Of a stretch of 64,000 bases of DNA, positions 1 to 8,576 are shown one piece after another. The notes beneath the pieces are model-generated. The model did not search any database, was not told where the DNA came from, and saw nothing but the letters and a program-made list of their open reading frames with translations. Source of the stretch: an uncultured Desulfobacterales bacterium. GTDB lineage: Bacteria > Desulfobacterota > Desulfobacteria > Desulfobacterales > JAHEIW01. Numbering within the stretch: position 1 is the stretch's first letter; every line of letters begins with the position of its first letter. The position numbers and the translations under genes were made by a program. Location of the stretch: assembly GCA_947259495.1 (NCBI GenBank), contig CAMYLV010000013.1, positions 206,078 to 270,077 of the forward strand, read 5' to 3'.

Positions 1-71
1 AAAATCCAAACAAGAGACGGCAGACCATACAGCTGTCGCCTATTCGAATGCTTTAATTTCTTTGCCAATTG

Positions 72-503
72 ATGAAAATCAGCCTGATCATATCCGTGCT
101 CATCAGCCTGAGCATTGTAGCTTGCGCCACGCAACAAATTGATTCGGTTACCATTTTTTCAATCGAAGGCCGCGTCCTGGATCAGGCGTCAAACTTCCCA
201 CTTCAAGATGTAAATGTTTACTTTATCGATACCGGTTATGATGATACCCTTTCTAAAAAACAGACGCCGGTTAAGATTGCCCGGAGTAATGCAAGAGGAA
301 AAATTGCGGCACGCTTTAATTACTGGTGGGGCAAAAAAATGTCCGTTCTCGATAATCGGCCGAAAGCAACATTTGACATCGTTTTATCCAGAGAGGCCTA
401 TGCGGAAAAGCGCTTTCATTTTAAAGAGTCAGAACTTCAAACCGACGGTGTCACATTTTTGGTTAACTTAGAAGATGTTTACCTGGTTCGCGAAAATGAA
501 TGA
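72..503 (+). CDS. Small predicted lipoprotein with a carboxypeptidase-regulatory-like fold
   Basis: Predicted secreted lipoprotein of 143 residues. Residues 1-18 form a short hydrophobic signal ending in the lipobox-like LSIVAC, so Cys would be lipidated. The mature part begins with a pattern (GRVLD, then PLQDVNVYF) typical of the first strands of carboxypeptidase regulatory-like or CNA-B-like beta sandwiches. The remainder has no recognisable catalytic motif. A TTG at 69 immediately precedes the ATG used here, and no strong Shine-Dalgarno is visible. Family assignment is inference; the ORF and signal are directly seen. Confidence 0.6.
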   Translation: MKISLIISVLISLSIVACATQQIDSVTIFSIEGRVLDQASNFPLQDVNVYFIDTGYDDTLSKKQTPVKIARSNARGKIAARFNYWWGKKMSVLDNRPKATFDIVLSREAYAEKRFHFKESELQTDGVTFLVNLEDVYLVRENE

Positions 504-594
504 AAAGCCCCCGATCGGGGACAGCGAATAACGGCAGCGCGCAACTATTATCACAATAAACAGAAACGAATCGCCAAGACCGGGAGCCATAAGC

Positions 595-1221
595 TTGCAA
601 CCCAAAAGCCATTTGACATCAACAGCCGTGTATGCGGTCGCAATCCTATGTTTGGTGCTGAACAATCTTTTCTGTTCATCTTGCACTCAAACCGGCGCGC
701 AAGCGCCCGAACCGTCAACGGCTGGTAAGACAAATGATGCGACGGCTGCAATTTGGGACGAACTGCTCCAAAAATCACCATATCCGCATGCAGCCCCCCT
801 GCCGCCTGCGGAGCGCACGCCGCTGGACGGAACCTATGTTAAGATCGACCCCAAAAAAACACCGCTGGTGCCCTGCCGACGGTGTCCGGATTATGCGCCG
901 CAGGGCGGGATCTGGAAACTGAACCTGGACAGGGGTGTTTTTCGCATTTTTCACGAATTTACCGGCTGGCGAAGCATCGGATCTTTTCGGGTTGACGGCG
1001 CTCGGGTAATTTTTTTTAATGACCCCTATTGTATGGCGGTGTTCGGCACATACGACTGGACATTGACCGGGGAACAATTGCAGTTTCATGTTGTTAAGGA
1101 CGAATGCGCTATTAGATTACGGGCAAAAACTTTGGTTAACATTCCATGGCTTGCATGCGGGGTGTTTTCAATGGAAACCGGCGGCGGTAAGGGCCGTCTA
1201 AAACCACCCGGCTGCGATTGA
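595..1221 (+). CDS. Exported hypothetical protein, possible small beta-barrel domain
   Basis: A 208-residue protein starting at TTG. Residues 10-28 are a hydrophobic export signal followed by Cys residues (LFCSSC); the lipobox is not canonical, so lipidation is uncertain. The region from about residue 80 (GTYVKIDP) to 185 alternates short glycine- and aromatic-rich strands, resembling lipocalin-like stress or META-type barrels, with two Cys pairs (CRRC near residue 95 and later Cys). I do not recognise the family. Upstream sequence has no clear Shine-Dalgarno, so the start may be further downstream, but the signal sequence supports this one. Confidence 0.5.
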   Translation: MQPKSHLTSTAVYAVAILCLVLNNLFCSSCTQTGAQAPEPSTAGKTNDATAAIWDELLQKSPYPHAAPLPPAERTPLDGTYVKIDPKKTPLVPCRRCPDYAPQGGIWKLNLDRGVFRIFHEFTGWRSIGSFRVDGARVIFFNDPYCMAVFGTYDWTLTGEQLQFHVVKDECAIRLRAKTLVNIPWLACGVFSMETGGGKGRLKPPGCD

Positions 1222-1284
1222 TGCGATACGTTCCACAGACACACAGAGCGCAACAACAGATAGATGGCCTGCGGGAAAGGATGA

Positions 1285-1782
1285 ATGATGCTCGATATCA
1301 AATTGGCCCAAAATGATGGCTTTGAAGCGATCTGGCCGGTTGTGCACGAAGTATTGCGCACGGGTGATACCTATCCGTTTGCGCCGGAAACGACCCGGGA
1401 AGAGGCTTTTCAAATCTGGATGAAAAAACCGCAAGCTACCTATGTTGCCTACCTTGATGACGAAATCGTGGGGACCTATTACATCAAAGCCAATCAGCCG
1501 GGACTGGGGTCTCACGTCTGCAACGCCGGCTACATGGTTCGCGCCGGCGCTCGCGGAAAAGGTATCGGCAAAGCCATGTGCAAGCACTCGCTGGGTGAAG
1601 CCCGCAAGCTTGGATTTAAGGCCATGCAATACAACCTGGTGGTCAGCACCAATACCGGTGCGGTTAAGCTATGGCAGGATATGGGGTTTGAAATAATCGG
1701 CACCCTTTCAAAAGCGTTCAATCATCGTGAAAAGGGGTTTGTCGATGCTTTTGTGATGTATCAATGGCTGGATGAGATATGA
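1285..1782 (+). CDS. GNAT family N-acetyltransferase
   Basis: Cytoplasmic acetyl-CoA-dependent N-acetyltransferase of 165 residues, the usual size for a single GNAT domain. The acetyl-CoA binding motif A is visible as ARGKGIGKAMCKHSL near residues 88-102, followed by the N-[TS]-G-A turn (NTGAVKLWQDMGFE) that marks the C-terminal half. It resembles phosphinothricin/YhhY-like acetyltransferases, but the substrate cannot be told. A GGAAAGG Shine-Dalgarno lies just upstream. Its stop overlaps the start of the HAD phosphatase gene (ATGA), so the two are probably translationally coupled. Confidence 0.8.
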   Translation: MMLDIKLAQNDGFEAIWPVVHEVLRTGDTYPFAPETTREEAFQIWMKKPQATYVAYLDDEIVGTYYIKANQPGLGSHVCNAGYMVRAGARGKGIGKAMCKHSLGEARKLGFKAMQYNLVVSTNTGAVKLWQDMGFEIIGTLSKAFNHREKGFVDAFVMYQWLDEI

Positions 1783-2540
1783 GCATACAGGGAGTTTTCT
1801 TTGATCTTTACGGTACCTTGCTGGTCTACGGCGATATGAATCAGGCCTGGTCTGACTGGCTTGCGGCATTTTATGACCTGTTAAAAACACAGGGGTTAAA
1901 TATATCCAAAGCCTCCTTTTCACAGAAATGCGACGGCTTTTTCAGCGCGTCGGCGCCGGCCGGGGAAAACGATAATTTAACCGTTCTCGAGCGCCGTATT
2001 CAGCGCTTATGCGCAAAGCTCAGGCATGAGCTTCGCACAGCAGAACTCCGTAATATCGCCGACAGAATTGCCGCAGCGTGGCAAGCGCATATTTCAATCG
2101 ATCCTGAGGCCATGGCGGTCCTTGCGGATTTAAAGCGACATAAAAGAACGATCGGCCTGGTGAGCAACTTTGATCATCCGCCGCATGTTCGGCGCATTTT
2201 GTCTGAAAATGGATGGGCAGACATCTTTGATACCATCATCATATCCAGTGAAGTGGGTGTTAAAAAACCGGACCCGGCCATCTTTACGCTGGCGCTGCAA
2301 AAAACCGGGGTCTCACGGGCGGATGCGGTCTATGTCGGAGATACGAATGAAGATGTTGCCGGGGCTATCGCTGCCGGGATCCGTCCGATATTCATCACTC
2401 GAACGGACAACCCCACTGACGGCCGTGCTCTGGATTTCCAGCTGGCCGACCACCGCCCGGATTTTTCCCAAAGCAGGTTTTCGAATAACACGGTTACGGT
2501 AATCCAGAATCTGAAGGAAATTATAAATATCGCAAAATAA
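1779..2540 (+). CDS. HAD-superfamily hydrolase (phosphatase-like)
   Basis: Predicted HAD subfamily IA hydrolase, 253 residues. All four HAD motifs are present: motif I FDLYGTLL (nucleophile and acid-base Asp/Tyr variant, residues 8-15), motif II LVSNFD (near 128), motif III Lys in KKPDPAIF (near 165) and motif IV YVGDTNEDVAGA (near 187). Motif I has DLYGT, usual for the haloacid dehalogenase/phosphoglycolate-like branch. An alpha-helical cap occupies residues 20-100. Substrate unknown; 5'-nucleotidase or small phosphoester activity is likely. It overlaps the upstream GNAT gene by four bases. Confidence 0.8.
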   Translation: MSIQGVFFDLYGTLLVYGDMNQAWSDWLAAFYDLLKTQGLNISKASFSQKCDGFFSASAPAGENDNLTVLERRIQRLCAKLRHELRTAELRNIADRIAAAWQAHISIDPEAMAVLADLKRHKRTIGLVSNFDHPPHVRRILSENGWADIFDTIIISSEVGVKKPDPAIFTLALQKTGVSRADAVYVGDTNEDVAGAIAAGIRPIFITRTDNPTDGRALDFQLADHRPDFSQSRFSNNTVTVIQNLKEIINIAK

Positions 2541-2587
2541 CCTTTGAGGCCGATTAACCCGCTGCATTCCGGCGCCCGGAGAATCCC

Positions 2588-3136
2588 ATGAATCCGACCC
2601 GCGATTTAAAATTTAAAGCCAAAAGAGTCACCCGCCAATATGTTCAGACAATTATGGCCGAGCCGTCTGTGGTTCATTCATTGATCTGCCCGGTCAAAGA
2701 AGCCGAGTGGCTCGAAGGCTGGGATTATCGCCTGATTTTTTCGCATTCCGGTATTGCCGAACAGGGATGCGTGTTCACCTCTCGAAGTGCAGGGGAAGAC
2801 ACCATCTGGCTGATTACCAAAAGAGATGATGCCGGCTGTGAAACGGAATTTGCCCGGGTCACCCCGGGGTCCAGAGTCGCTTTTGTGACGGTTCGCATCG
2901 AAGACAGAGGCAACCAGACCTCCCGGGTTTACATCAAATATACCATCACCGCACTGACCGCGGCGGGCAATGCGTTTATTGATAATTTTACGGAAGAGAA
3001 TTTCGTTAAAGATATGCAATTCTGGGAAGCTACCATGAACCATTATCTGAAAACCGGCAAACCGCTCGCCCAACCCGACGCCGAGCATTGGTTACATCAT
3101 GAATCCGATAAAAACATGCCACAGGCGGACCGATGA
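2588..3136 (+). CDS. SRPBCC-like (START/Bet v 1 fold) hypothetical protein
   Basis: A 182-residue cytoplasmic protein starting at an ATG preceded by GGAGAATCCC. The pattern of an N-terminal helix, a run of beta strands (about residues 35-125) and a long C-terminal helix around residues 130-160 fits the SRPBCC ligand-binding fold. Phrases such as WLEGWDYRLIFS and GSRVAFVTVRIED match many polyketide-cyclase-like hypothetical proteins. No catalytic residues can be assigned. Its stop overlaps the next start (ATGA), coupling it to the DUF2238 membrane protein. Confidence 0.6.
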   Translation: MNPTRDLKFKAKRVTRQYVQTIMAEPSVVHSLICPVKEAEWLEGWDYRLIFSHSGIAEQGCVFTSRSAGEDTIWLITKRDDAGCETEFARVTPGSRVAFVTVRIEDRGNQTSRVYIKYTITALTAAGNAFIDNFTEENFVKDMQFWEATMNHYLKTGKPLAQPDAEHWLHHESDKNMPQADR

Positions 3137-3774
3137 CGCCTGTACCGTTTTCATATTCCCGCGCGCCCTTGATTCTTTTAGGAATTGTCATCGTCGTCTG
3201 CGTTGCGACCGTGTGGGCGCCTCCGGCAGGAAGAGTGAGCTGGCTGCTGGAGGTGGGCCCCGGACTGGCCGGCATAGCCGCACTCATCGGGCTTTATCGC
3301 CGCTTTCCCATGTCGCACATGGCGTACTGGTGTGTATTTTTTCACATTTTTATCTTGATCTACGGCGGTTACTACACCTATGCCAAAACGCCCCTGGGCA
3401 ACTGGGCGATGGAGGCTTTCGGCTTCAGCCGCAACCACTATGATCGTGTGGGCCATATCGCCCTGGGTGTTTTTCCGGTTTTTATTATCCGCGAAGTTCT
3501 GCTGCGCGTCACCGCACTGCAAAAAGGCGGCTGGTTTTATTTTATTGTCTTCAGCATCGTGCTGGCGATTGCGGCCTTTTGGGAACTGCTCGAGTGGTGG
3601 ATCGCGCTGGTTGCCGCCCCTGATGTCGGCACTGCCTTTCTGGGGTCTCAGGGTGATGTCTGGGATGCCCAGTGGGATATGTTTCTGGCTCTTGTCGGAG
3701 CCATGGTTGCCGTGCCTCTTTTATATCGCGTGCATGATAAGTCGATGGTGCGGCTCAGGAAGGTTTTGCCCTGA
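3133..3774 (+). CDS. DUF2238 (YjdF-like) integral membrane protein
   Basis: Inner-membrane protein of 213 residues with about six hydrophobic segments. The core sequence YTYAKTPLGNW followed by NHYDRVGHIALG and a later WELLEWW is diagnostic of the DUF2238/YjdF family, whose function is not established. Its start overlaps the stop of the SRPBCC gene by four bases, and the GNAT gene follows closely, suggesting one transcription unit. The family call is firm; the role is unknown. Confidence 0.8.
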   Translation: MTPVPFSYSRAPLILLGIVIVVCVATVWAPPAGRVSWLLEVGPGLAGIAALIGLYRRFPMSHMAYWCVFFHIFILIYGGYYTYAKTPLGNWAMEAFGFSRNHYDRVGHIALGVFPVFIIREVLLRVTALQKGGWFYFIVFSIVLAIAAFWELLEWWIALVAAPDVGTAFLGSQGDVWDAQWDMFLALVGAMVAVPLLYRVHDKSMVRLRKVLP

Positions 3775-3837
3775 TTGAACGTTAATCAAATACAGGACAG
3801 GGAAAATAAAATGGCTGCCAATTTGAGGAGTGTTATA

Positions 3838-4320
3838 ATGCCGAAAGATATCACTATCAGAAAAGCAAAACCATCCGATCATGCCGACGTTATTGCCGCC
3901 TTGCAAAGCTGGTGGGGCGGGCGTGATCTTACGGCCATGCTGCCTAAACTGTTTTTGAACCACTTTTACGATACATCCTTTATGATCGAACAAAAGGGGC
4001 AGATGATCGGTTTTCTGATTGGCTTTACGTCCCCTGCCCTTGAAAACGAAGCCTACGTTCATTTTATGGGGATCCGGCCGGATTCCCGCAATAAAGGCCT
4101 GGGCAAAACTGTCTACGAGCATTTTTTTGAACTCTGTCGCAGCCAAAACCGCACGGTTATCCGTGCGTGCACTTCGCCGGTAAACAAAGGTTCGGTCGTT
4201 TTTCACGAAAAGATCGGATTTCGGGTGGAATCCGGCGATGACGAGATCGATGGAATCCCGGTAACGCGCGATTACAACCGGCCCGGTGACCACAAAGTGC
4301 GGTTTACAAAATTTATTTAA
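3838..4320 (+). CDS. GNAT family N-acetyltransferase
   Basis: Second GNAT acetyltransferase in this region, 160 residues from the ATG at 3838. The open frame extends back to a TTG at 3775, but 3838 has a good GAGGAG Shine-Dalgarno and gives the usual N-terminus ITIRKAKPSDHADV. Motif A is MGIRPDSRNKGLGKTVYEHF near residues 82-101, followed by VNKGSVVFHEKIGF. No substrate can be named. The stop codon is immediately followed by the ATG of the queuosine-salvage gene, with no intergenic base. Confidence 0.8.
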   Translation: MPKDITIRKAKPSDHADVIAALQSWWGGRDLTAMLPKLFLNHFYDTSFMIEQKGQMIGFLIGFTSPALENEAYVHFMGIRPDSRNKGLGKTVYEHFFELCRSQNRTVIRACTSPVNKGSVVFHEKIGFRVESGDDEIDGIPVTRDYNRPGDHKVRFTKFI

Positions 4321-5286
4321 ATGGACATCCACTTACTCGAGCAGGTGCGCGCAGGCTGCAAAACTGCAGCCGAGCGCGCCGCCCACATTCAAATCAATTA
4401 TGAACACATCCCGGCCTATGCCGCCGCATTGCCCATTACGGATGCGGCTCGGCCCGAACATGATCCTGGGTGCCATTATCTGGGCCGCGGCGATGATACA
4501 GCTGCCTTTTTCCTGACTTTAGATACCATAAATTTTGGATCCGGCTTCTTCCCGCATCTGCGCAAACACACGGGCAAGTCCGGCTACTTTACGATAGCCG
4601 GCTGCCTGAATGCGCACTTCAAAAAAAATGGGCCGTTTTCGGCCCTGGCGCTCACCCGGCTGACCCCCGCCGACTGCACACGAATATTCGCGCAAAATTC
4701 CAGCAATAAGCCCATTGCGAAACTCATGCGGCTTTTTGCCAAAGCCTTAAATGAGTTGGGTGCCTATATACTGACAAATTTTAGTGGAAGCTTCACGGGC
4801 TTGATCGCGGCTGCCGACGCATCGGCCGAACGTCTGGTACAACTGCTGATTCAAATGCCTTGTTTCAGGGACATCGCGATATGGGAAGGGATTGAAGTGC
4901 CTTTTTTCAAACGCGCCCAGCTAGCCGCTGCTGATCTGTCGCTGGCATTCGACGGCCAAGGGCCGGGTCGATTCGACGATCTGGCGCATCTAACGATTTT
5001 TGCGGACAACCTGGTGCCGCACGTCCTGCGGGTGGATCATATTCTGGAATTCTCAACAGATTTAAGGACTTGGATCGAAGCCGGCGATCTCATTGCGGCC
5101 GGCTCAAGGGAAGAAATTGAAATTAGAGCCTGTGCCCTACACGCCGTCGAACTGATCAAGGCGGCGCTCAACGCATCCGGGCAGACGATCAACGCTATGG
5201 CGCTTGATTTTTTGCTCTGGAATCGCGGCCAACAAGCGACCTATAAATCCATCCCGCGCCACCGCACCCGAACGATATTTTATTAA
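4321..5286 (+). CDS. Queuosine salvage glycosidase, Q_salvage/DUF2419 family (Qng1-like)
   Basis: Predicted queuosine (5'-monophosphate) N-glycosidase that releases queuine for tRNA modification, 321 residues. Recognisable family signatures are LDTINFGSGFFP (about residue 62), a central LTIFADNLVPHVLRVD (about 227-242), EIEIRACALHAVELI (about 262) and the C-terminal LDFLLW. The family is known in eukaryotes and a minority of bacteria that scavenge queuine rather than only making it. The gene starts directly after the GNAT stop codon and ends the + strand run. Assignment is by motif memory; active-site Asp residues are plausible but were not mapped. Confidence 0.75.
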   Translation: MDIHLLEQVRAGCKTAAERAAHIQINYEHIPAYAAALPITDAARPEHDPGCHYLGRGDDTAAFFLTLDTINFGSGFFPHLRKHTGKSGYFTIAGCLNAHFKKNGPFSALALTRLTPADCTRIFAQNSSNKPIAKLMRLFAKALNELGAYILTNFSGSFTGLIAAADASAERLVQLLIQMPCFRDIAIWEGIEVPFFKRAQLAAADLSLAFDGQGPGRFDDLAHLTIFADNLVPHVLRVDHILEFSTDLRTWIEAGDLIAAGSREEIEIRACALHAVELIKAALNASGQTINAMALDFLLWNRGQQATYKSIPRHRTRTIFY

Positions 5287-5402
5287 AAGCACTTCACCCC
5301 ATCACTACACGGACGGCCATTGAAAGCAATTTAACCTGCCGCTTTCCGTCAAAAATTTGCCAAATCCCTAAATAATCTGTTAAAATTAAAACAACGGCAT
5401 TC

Positions 5403-5432
5403 ACCTGAATCTTGCATGAAAATTAATGAGAA
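5403..5432 (+). repeat. Half-arm of dispersed repeat (ACCTGAAT...ATGAGAA type)
   Basis: The 30 bases here match, with one or two changes, 20571-20600 and the arms of the hairpin at 31182-31346. It is joined directly to a remnant of the 105-bp element at 5434-5463. The whole gap 5287-5607 otherwise shows only AT-rich non-coding sequence. Confidence 0.6.
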
Positions 5433-5433
5433 T

Positions 5434-5463
5434 TGGAAACATTATTATGATCAGCGGTATAAT
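5434..5463 (+). repeat. Remnant of the 105-bp dispersed element (right end)
   Basis: Carries GGAAACATTATTATG and AGCGGTATAA, the right-end signature of the element complete at 7081-7184, 14948-15050 and 48429-48530. The left hairpin half is missing. Confidence 0.55.
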
Positions 5464-5607
5464 TCAATCCGTCTTACCGCTTGTATCGGAATGATTTAAA
5501 GATTTCCAACTAATGGCCGATATTAAGATAGTGCAAGTTGGACATTATCTCGACAGAAAGCAGAACTTCGTCGGCACAGGCCGAAACCGTCTACTGCAGG
5601 GTTCCCG

Positions 5608-6051
5608 ATGAAAGCTGATCGCTTCAAAATGACAGCCGTCAGCGACCGATTGTGTACACCCGTCCTGGCGCCAGTGATGCAAAGCCGATGGATCATCGCC
5701 CTGCTGGGAGCCGCTACCGTTATTCAGGTGGCAGTGACCGCCATGGATTTAACGGCATGGCAATGTCCGCTAAAATCGACGCTGGGGGTGGCCTGTCCCG
5801 GCTGCGGTCTGACGCGGGCGATCGTTTTGTTGGCTCAGGGAAAATGGCTGGCAGCCATTCATTTGCACGCATTTGCCCCTGTTGGTTTGGCAATCGGCCT
5901 GCTGCTGGTTGCGGGCACGCTGTTGCCGGCAAAGCTGCGGCACAGAGCGGCCGAACACCTGGCGACTTTTGAAAGACGCAGCGGAATGGTGGCCTGGCTG
6001 GCCTTAAGCGCGTTGATCTACTGGATATGCCGCATAATGATTTACATCTAA
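5608..6051 (+). CDS. DUF2752 family membrane protein
   Basis: Small inner-membrane protein of 147 residues with three or four hydrophobic helices. The family hallmark CPGCGLTRA lies near residues 67-75, preceded by a CPLKSTLG stretch. DUF2752 proteins are widespread and of unknown function; the conserved Cys pair is the main clue and may bind a metal or undergo thiol chemistry. Start at 5608 has only a weak ribosome site (CAGGG). It stands alone between the queuosine gene and the TPR gene. Confidence 0.75.
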   Translation: MKADRFKMTAVSDRLCTPVLAPVMQSRWIIALLGAATVIQVAVTAMDLTAWQCPLKSTLGVACPGCGLTRAIVLLAQGKWLAAIHLHAFAPVGLAIGLLLVAGTLLPAKLRHRAAEHLATFERRSGMVAWLALSALIYWICRIMIYI

Positions 6052-6115
6052 ATTAAAGGTACGATCTAAATCAAATAAAATAAACAGAGGGGGTATTGAA
6101 CAGAAGAGGTAAAAC

Positions 6116-6985
6116 ATGACTGAAATGATTTTAGGTATTTTGTTCCCGCTGTTGTCGCTAGTGGGTTTGATTGTCTTTATCATCGTTTTAATTAAACAAT
6201 TTAAACACGGCGGGGCATTGCAGGGCATTCTCGGAATTATTACCTGCGGTTTATGGACATTCATCTGGGGCTGGATCAAGCATAAAAGCCTGGCCATGAC
6301 CAAACTGATGATTTTGTGGACAATCATTCAGGTGACGCCGCTGATACTGTTCGGTGTATTTGGCGCTGCCATGATGGGCGAGATGTATAAAATGATCGGT
6401 GAAATAGCCGGAGACCCCAAGCTGGTGATGAAACAAAACCAGGAAAGGACGGTCAACCCCAGACTTAATCGGAACAACGCACGGGCAAAGCTTCCGAAAC
6501 GGACAGTCAATAAGGCACCGGCGGCAAATAATACGGACTGGAACGCCGCCGCCCTGGCACTCTGGCAAAACGGACAATACAACGATCCTGATAAAGCCAA
6601 AAAATACTGGGACAAGGCCATTGCCGCCAACCCCCGGCTCGCCGAAGCTTATAATAACCGGGGATTGGCTTTCTACAATCTAAAGCAGCACCAGCAGGCC
6701 ATCGAAGACTTCAGCCAGGCCATCCGGATCAATCCGAAATATGCCGAAGCCTACAACAATCGCGGCAATGCCTATTATGCTCTGGATCAATACCAGCAAG
6801 CCGAGGCTGATTTTAATCAAAGCCTGCAATTCAAGCCCAAATACGCCAGGGCCCATTTGAATCGGGGTCTGGCTTTTTTTCAGATGCAAAAAGTCACTGA
6901 ATCCTGCAGTGATTTCAAGCGGGCCTGCGACCTGGGAGATTGTGACGGATTGCAGTGGGCCATGCAGAATGGTTTTTGCAAATAG
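6116..6985 (+). CDS. Membrane-anchored TPR repeat protein
   Basis: A 289-residue protein. The first about 95 residues hold two to three hydrophobic segments interrupted by a Gly-rich ILGIITCGLWTFIWGW stretch, similar to the DUF4234/superinfection-immunity-type N-terminus. A basic linker follows (about 100-140), then roughly four tetratricopeptide repeats (residues 140-275) with repeated AYNNRG and YNLKQHQQAIEDFSQAI consensus. It probably scaffolds protein interactions at the membrane face. A GAGGTAAAAC ribosome site precedes the ATG. Partner unknown. Confidence 0.75.
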   Translation: MTEMILGILFPLLSLVGLIVFIIVLIKQFKHGGALQGILGIITCGLWTFIWGWIKHKSLAMTKLMILWTIIQVTPLILFGVFGAAMMGEMYKMIGEIAGDPKLVMKQNQERTVNPRLNRNNARAKLPKRTVNKAPAANNTDWNAAALALWQNGQYNDPDKAKKYWDKAIAANPRLAEAYNNRGLAFYNLKQHQQAIEDFSQAIRINPKYAEAYNNRGNAYYALDQYQQAEADFNQSLQFKPKYARAHLNRGLAFFQMQKVTESCSDFKRACDLGDCDGLQWAMQNGFCK

Positions 6986-7051
6986 CGATAAAATTTAAGG
7001 AAAGAATACGGAGAGAAGGAAACTGTTAAGGAAGCGGTCTGTTTGTCCTCT

Positions 7052-7079
7052 CACGGAGGGCCGACAGGCCGTTTTTATT
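7052..7079 (+). terminator. Possible intrinsic terminator after the TPR gene
   Basis: GGCCGACAGGCC, a short GC stem with a four-base loop, is followed by GTTTTTATTTT. The stem is only four to five pairs, so this is a weak call. Confidence 0.35.
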
Positions 7080-7080
7080 T

Positions 7081-7184
7081 TATAGTGGTTGTCAAAAAAA
7101 CGTTCCGATATTCAAACGTTTTTTTCTACAACCACTTATGCCCCAATTCCGTAAATCGGAACACTATTATGGAAAGCGGTATAG
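7081..7184 (+). repeat. 105-bp dispersed palindromic element, copy A
   Basis: Starts TATAGTGGTTGTC, forms a hairpin through ACGTT ... AACGT and ACAACCACTTATG, and ends GGAAAGCGGTATA. Copies B (14948-15050) and E (48429-48530, reverse) share the same order of blocks. A GAACCTATCTCA arm follows at 7209-7220 and supplies the stop codon of the HdrD-like gene. Confidence 0.8.
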
Positions 7185-7217
7185 GTAGTGCTCCACCAAA
7201 GACATATTGAACCTATC

Positions 7218-8483
7218 TCAAAAAGATTGAATCAACGCATCCGCAATCATCGAACTCAAAAACCTGACGTCAACCCCCATTTCGTAATGCGTGTTTAAAT
7301 TGCCCAACTGGGCATGACAATTTTCACAAGCCGTGGCTAAAATTTTGGCGCCTGTTGTATTGACCTGGTCGACTTTGACGCTGGCGGATTTCATCCGAAA
7401 ATCCAGCGTATCTTCTCCCATGGCGACCAGTCCGCCACCGCCGCCGCAACACCAGTTGTAGCGGGGCTCATCGGTCAACTCACGGTAATCTTCGGTGAGA
7501 TGCTGCAAAATATAGCGCGGTTCATCAATGACGCCGGCGTTGCGCGCAATCTGGCAGGGATCGTGATAGGTGACGGCACCATTCACCCTGGTTTTATCCA
7601 GCTTGATACGGCCTTCCCGGATATAGCGCGCATGCACTTCGGTAATCGAGCTGACCTTAAAGGGCTGCTTGCCGGTCAGCTGCTTCATGACCCGATAAGC
7701 CGTGCCGCATTCGCAGATACAGACCTCTTTGACTTTCAGGCGTTTGGCTTCGTTGACAATCCGATCCAGTATCAACTTGGTCTTGGCGGGATCGCCCACA
7801 AAGGCGCCGAAATTAACGGCTTCAAAAAAACTCAGGGTCCAGTTCTCTTTGGCGGCATTGAATATGGCGGCCGCCGGGATGATCGAGTGCGCTCCGGCCA
7901 GGGCAACATAAAGCAAATCAGCGCCTTCGACATCCACCGGAATAGCGGTTTCACCGGCTTCTAATTTCCATTTTGAAACCACTTCCGCTTCAAGCCGTTT
8001 GATGCCTTCCATAAAGCTGTCTTTAAACAGATCGATGGATTTTCCTTTTTCAATCGATGTATCGGCCAGCAAGGTAAGAATTTCGGGCTCCATTTCGGCA
8101 CCGACCAGCAGCAGTTTGGCAATCGACATCAGCATCTGGGTATCAATGCCGAAGGGGCAATACACCATGCACCGCCGGCAACCCGTGCAGGAGTATGCGG
8201 CTTCGTATAGCTCTTCGAGCGCCATTTCGCTCAGCGCTTTGGCCTCACCGACCGAGGGCCAGATTTTACCGCGGCCCTTGAAATACTTTTTGTAGAGGCG
8301 ACGCACAATTTCAGCCCGATAGGCGGCAATGTACTTCACCTGCCCCATTGAGGCGTGCACATGACAGGCCTCGGTGCACACCCCGCAGCGCGTGCAGGTT
8401 TCCAGATATAGCCGCATGGCTTCGTTTAATTTACTTTGAAACAACTTGAGCAAATCATCTCTTGTTTTTTGATCCATCATCAA
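7218..8483 (-). CDS. HdrD/TmcB-like (Fe-S)-binding oxidoreductase subunit
   Basis: A 421-residue cytoplasmic iron-sulfur protein related to heterodisulfide reductase subunit D and the TmcB/DsrK group. Two 4Fe-4S ferredoxin motifs are seen: CTRCGVCTEACH (residues 30-41) and CTGCRRCMVYCPF (near 97-109). The C-terminal half has two Cys-rich CCG domains: one with HDPCQIARN, and one containing CCGGGGG and the late ACENCHAQL. Such subunits take electrons to or from a thiol-disulfide or a membrane cytochrome b. It lies 226 bases downstream of the broken NarI-like gene. Three consecutive ATGs begin the frame. Its stop codon is inside a repeat arm. The redox partner is inferred only. Confidence 0.8.
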   Translation of the reverse strand: MMMDQKTRDDLLKLFQSKLNEAMRLYLETCTRCGVCTEACHVHASMGQVKYIAAYRAEIVRRLYKKYFKGRGKIWPSVGEAKALSEMALEELYEAAYSCTGCRRCMVYCPFGIDTQMLMSIAKLLLVGAEMEPEILTLLADTSIEKGKSIDLFKDSFMEGIKRLEAEVVSKWKLEAGETAIPVDVEGADLLYVALAGAHSIIPAAAIFNAAKENWTLSFFEAVNFGAFVGDPAKTKLILDRIVNEAKRLKVKEVCICECGTAYRVMKQLTGKQPFKVSSITEVHARYIREGRIKLDKTRVNGAVTYHDPCQIARNAGVIDEPRYILQHLTEDYRELTDEPRYNWCCGGGGGLVAMGEDTLDFRMKSASVKVDQVNTTGAKILATACENCHAQLGNLNTHYEMGVDVRFLSSMIADALIQSF

Positions 8484-8576
8484 CGCCCCGTCAGTAATAT
8501 AGTCTTACTTAATGGATTCCAATTATCACTGATATAAATTTATAAAATGATCCCGTTTCCCCACATTTTGGTTTCC

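Noticed and set aside
7500-7964. A 154-residue + strand open frame opposite the HdrD-like gene
   Set aside because: It is the reverse-strand shadow of a clear iron-sulfur protein and has no motif or ribosome site.
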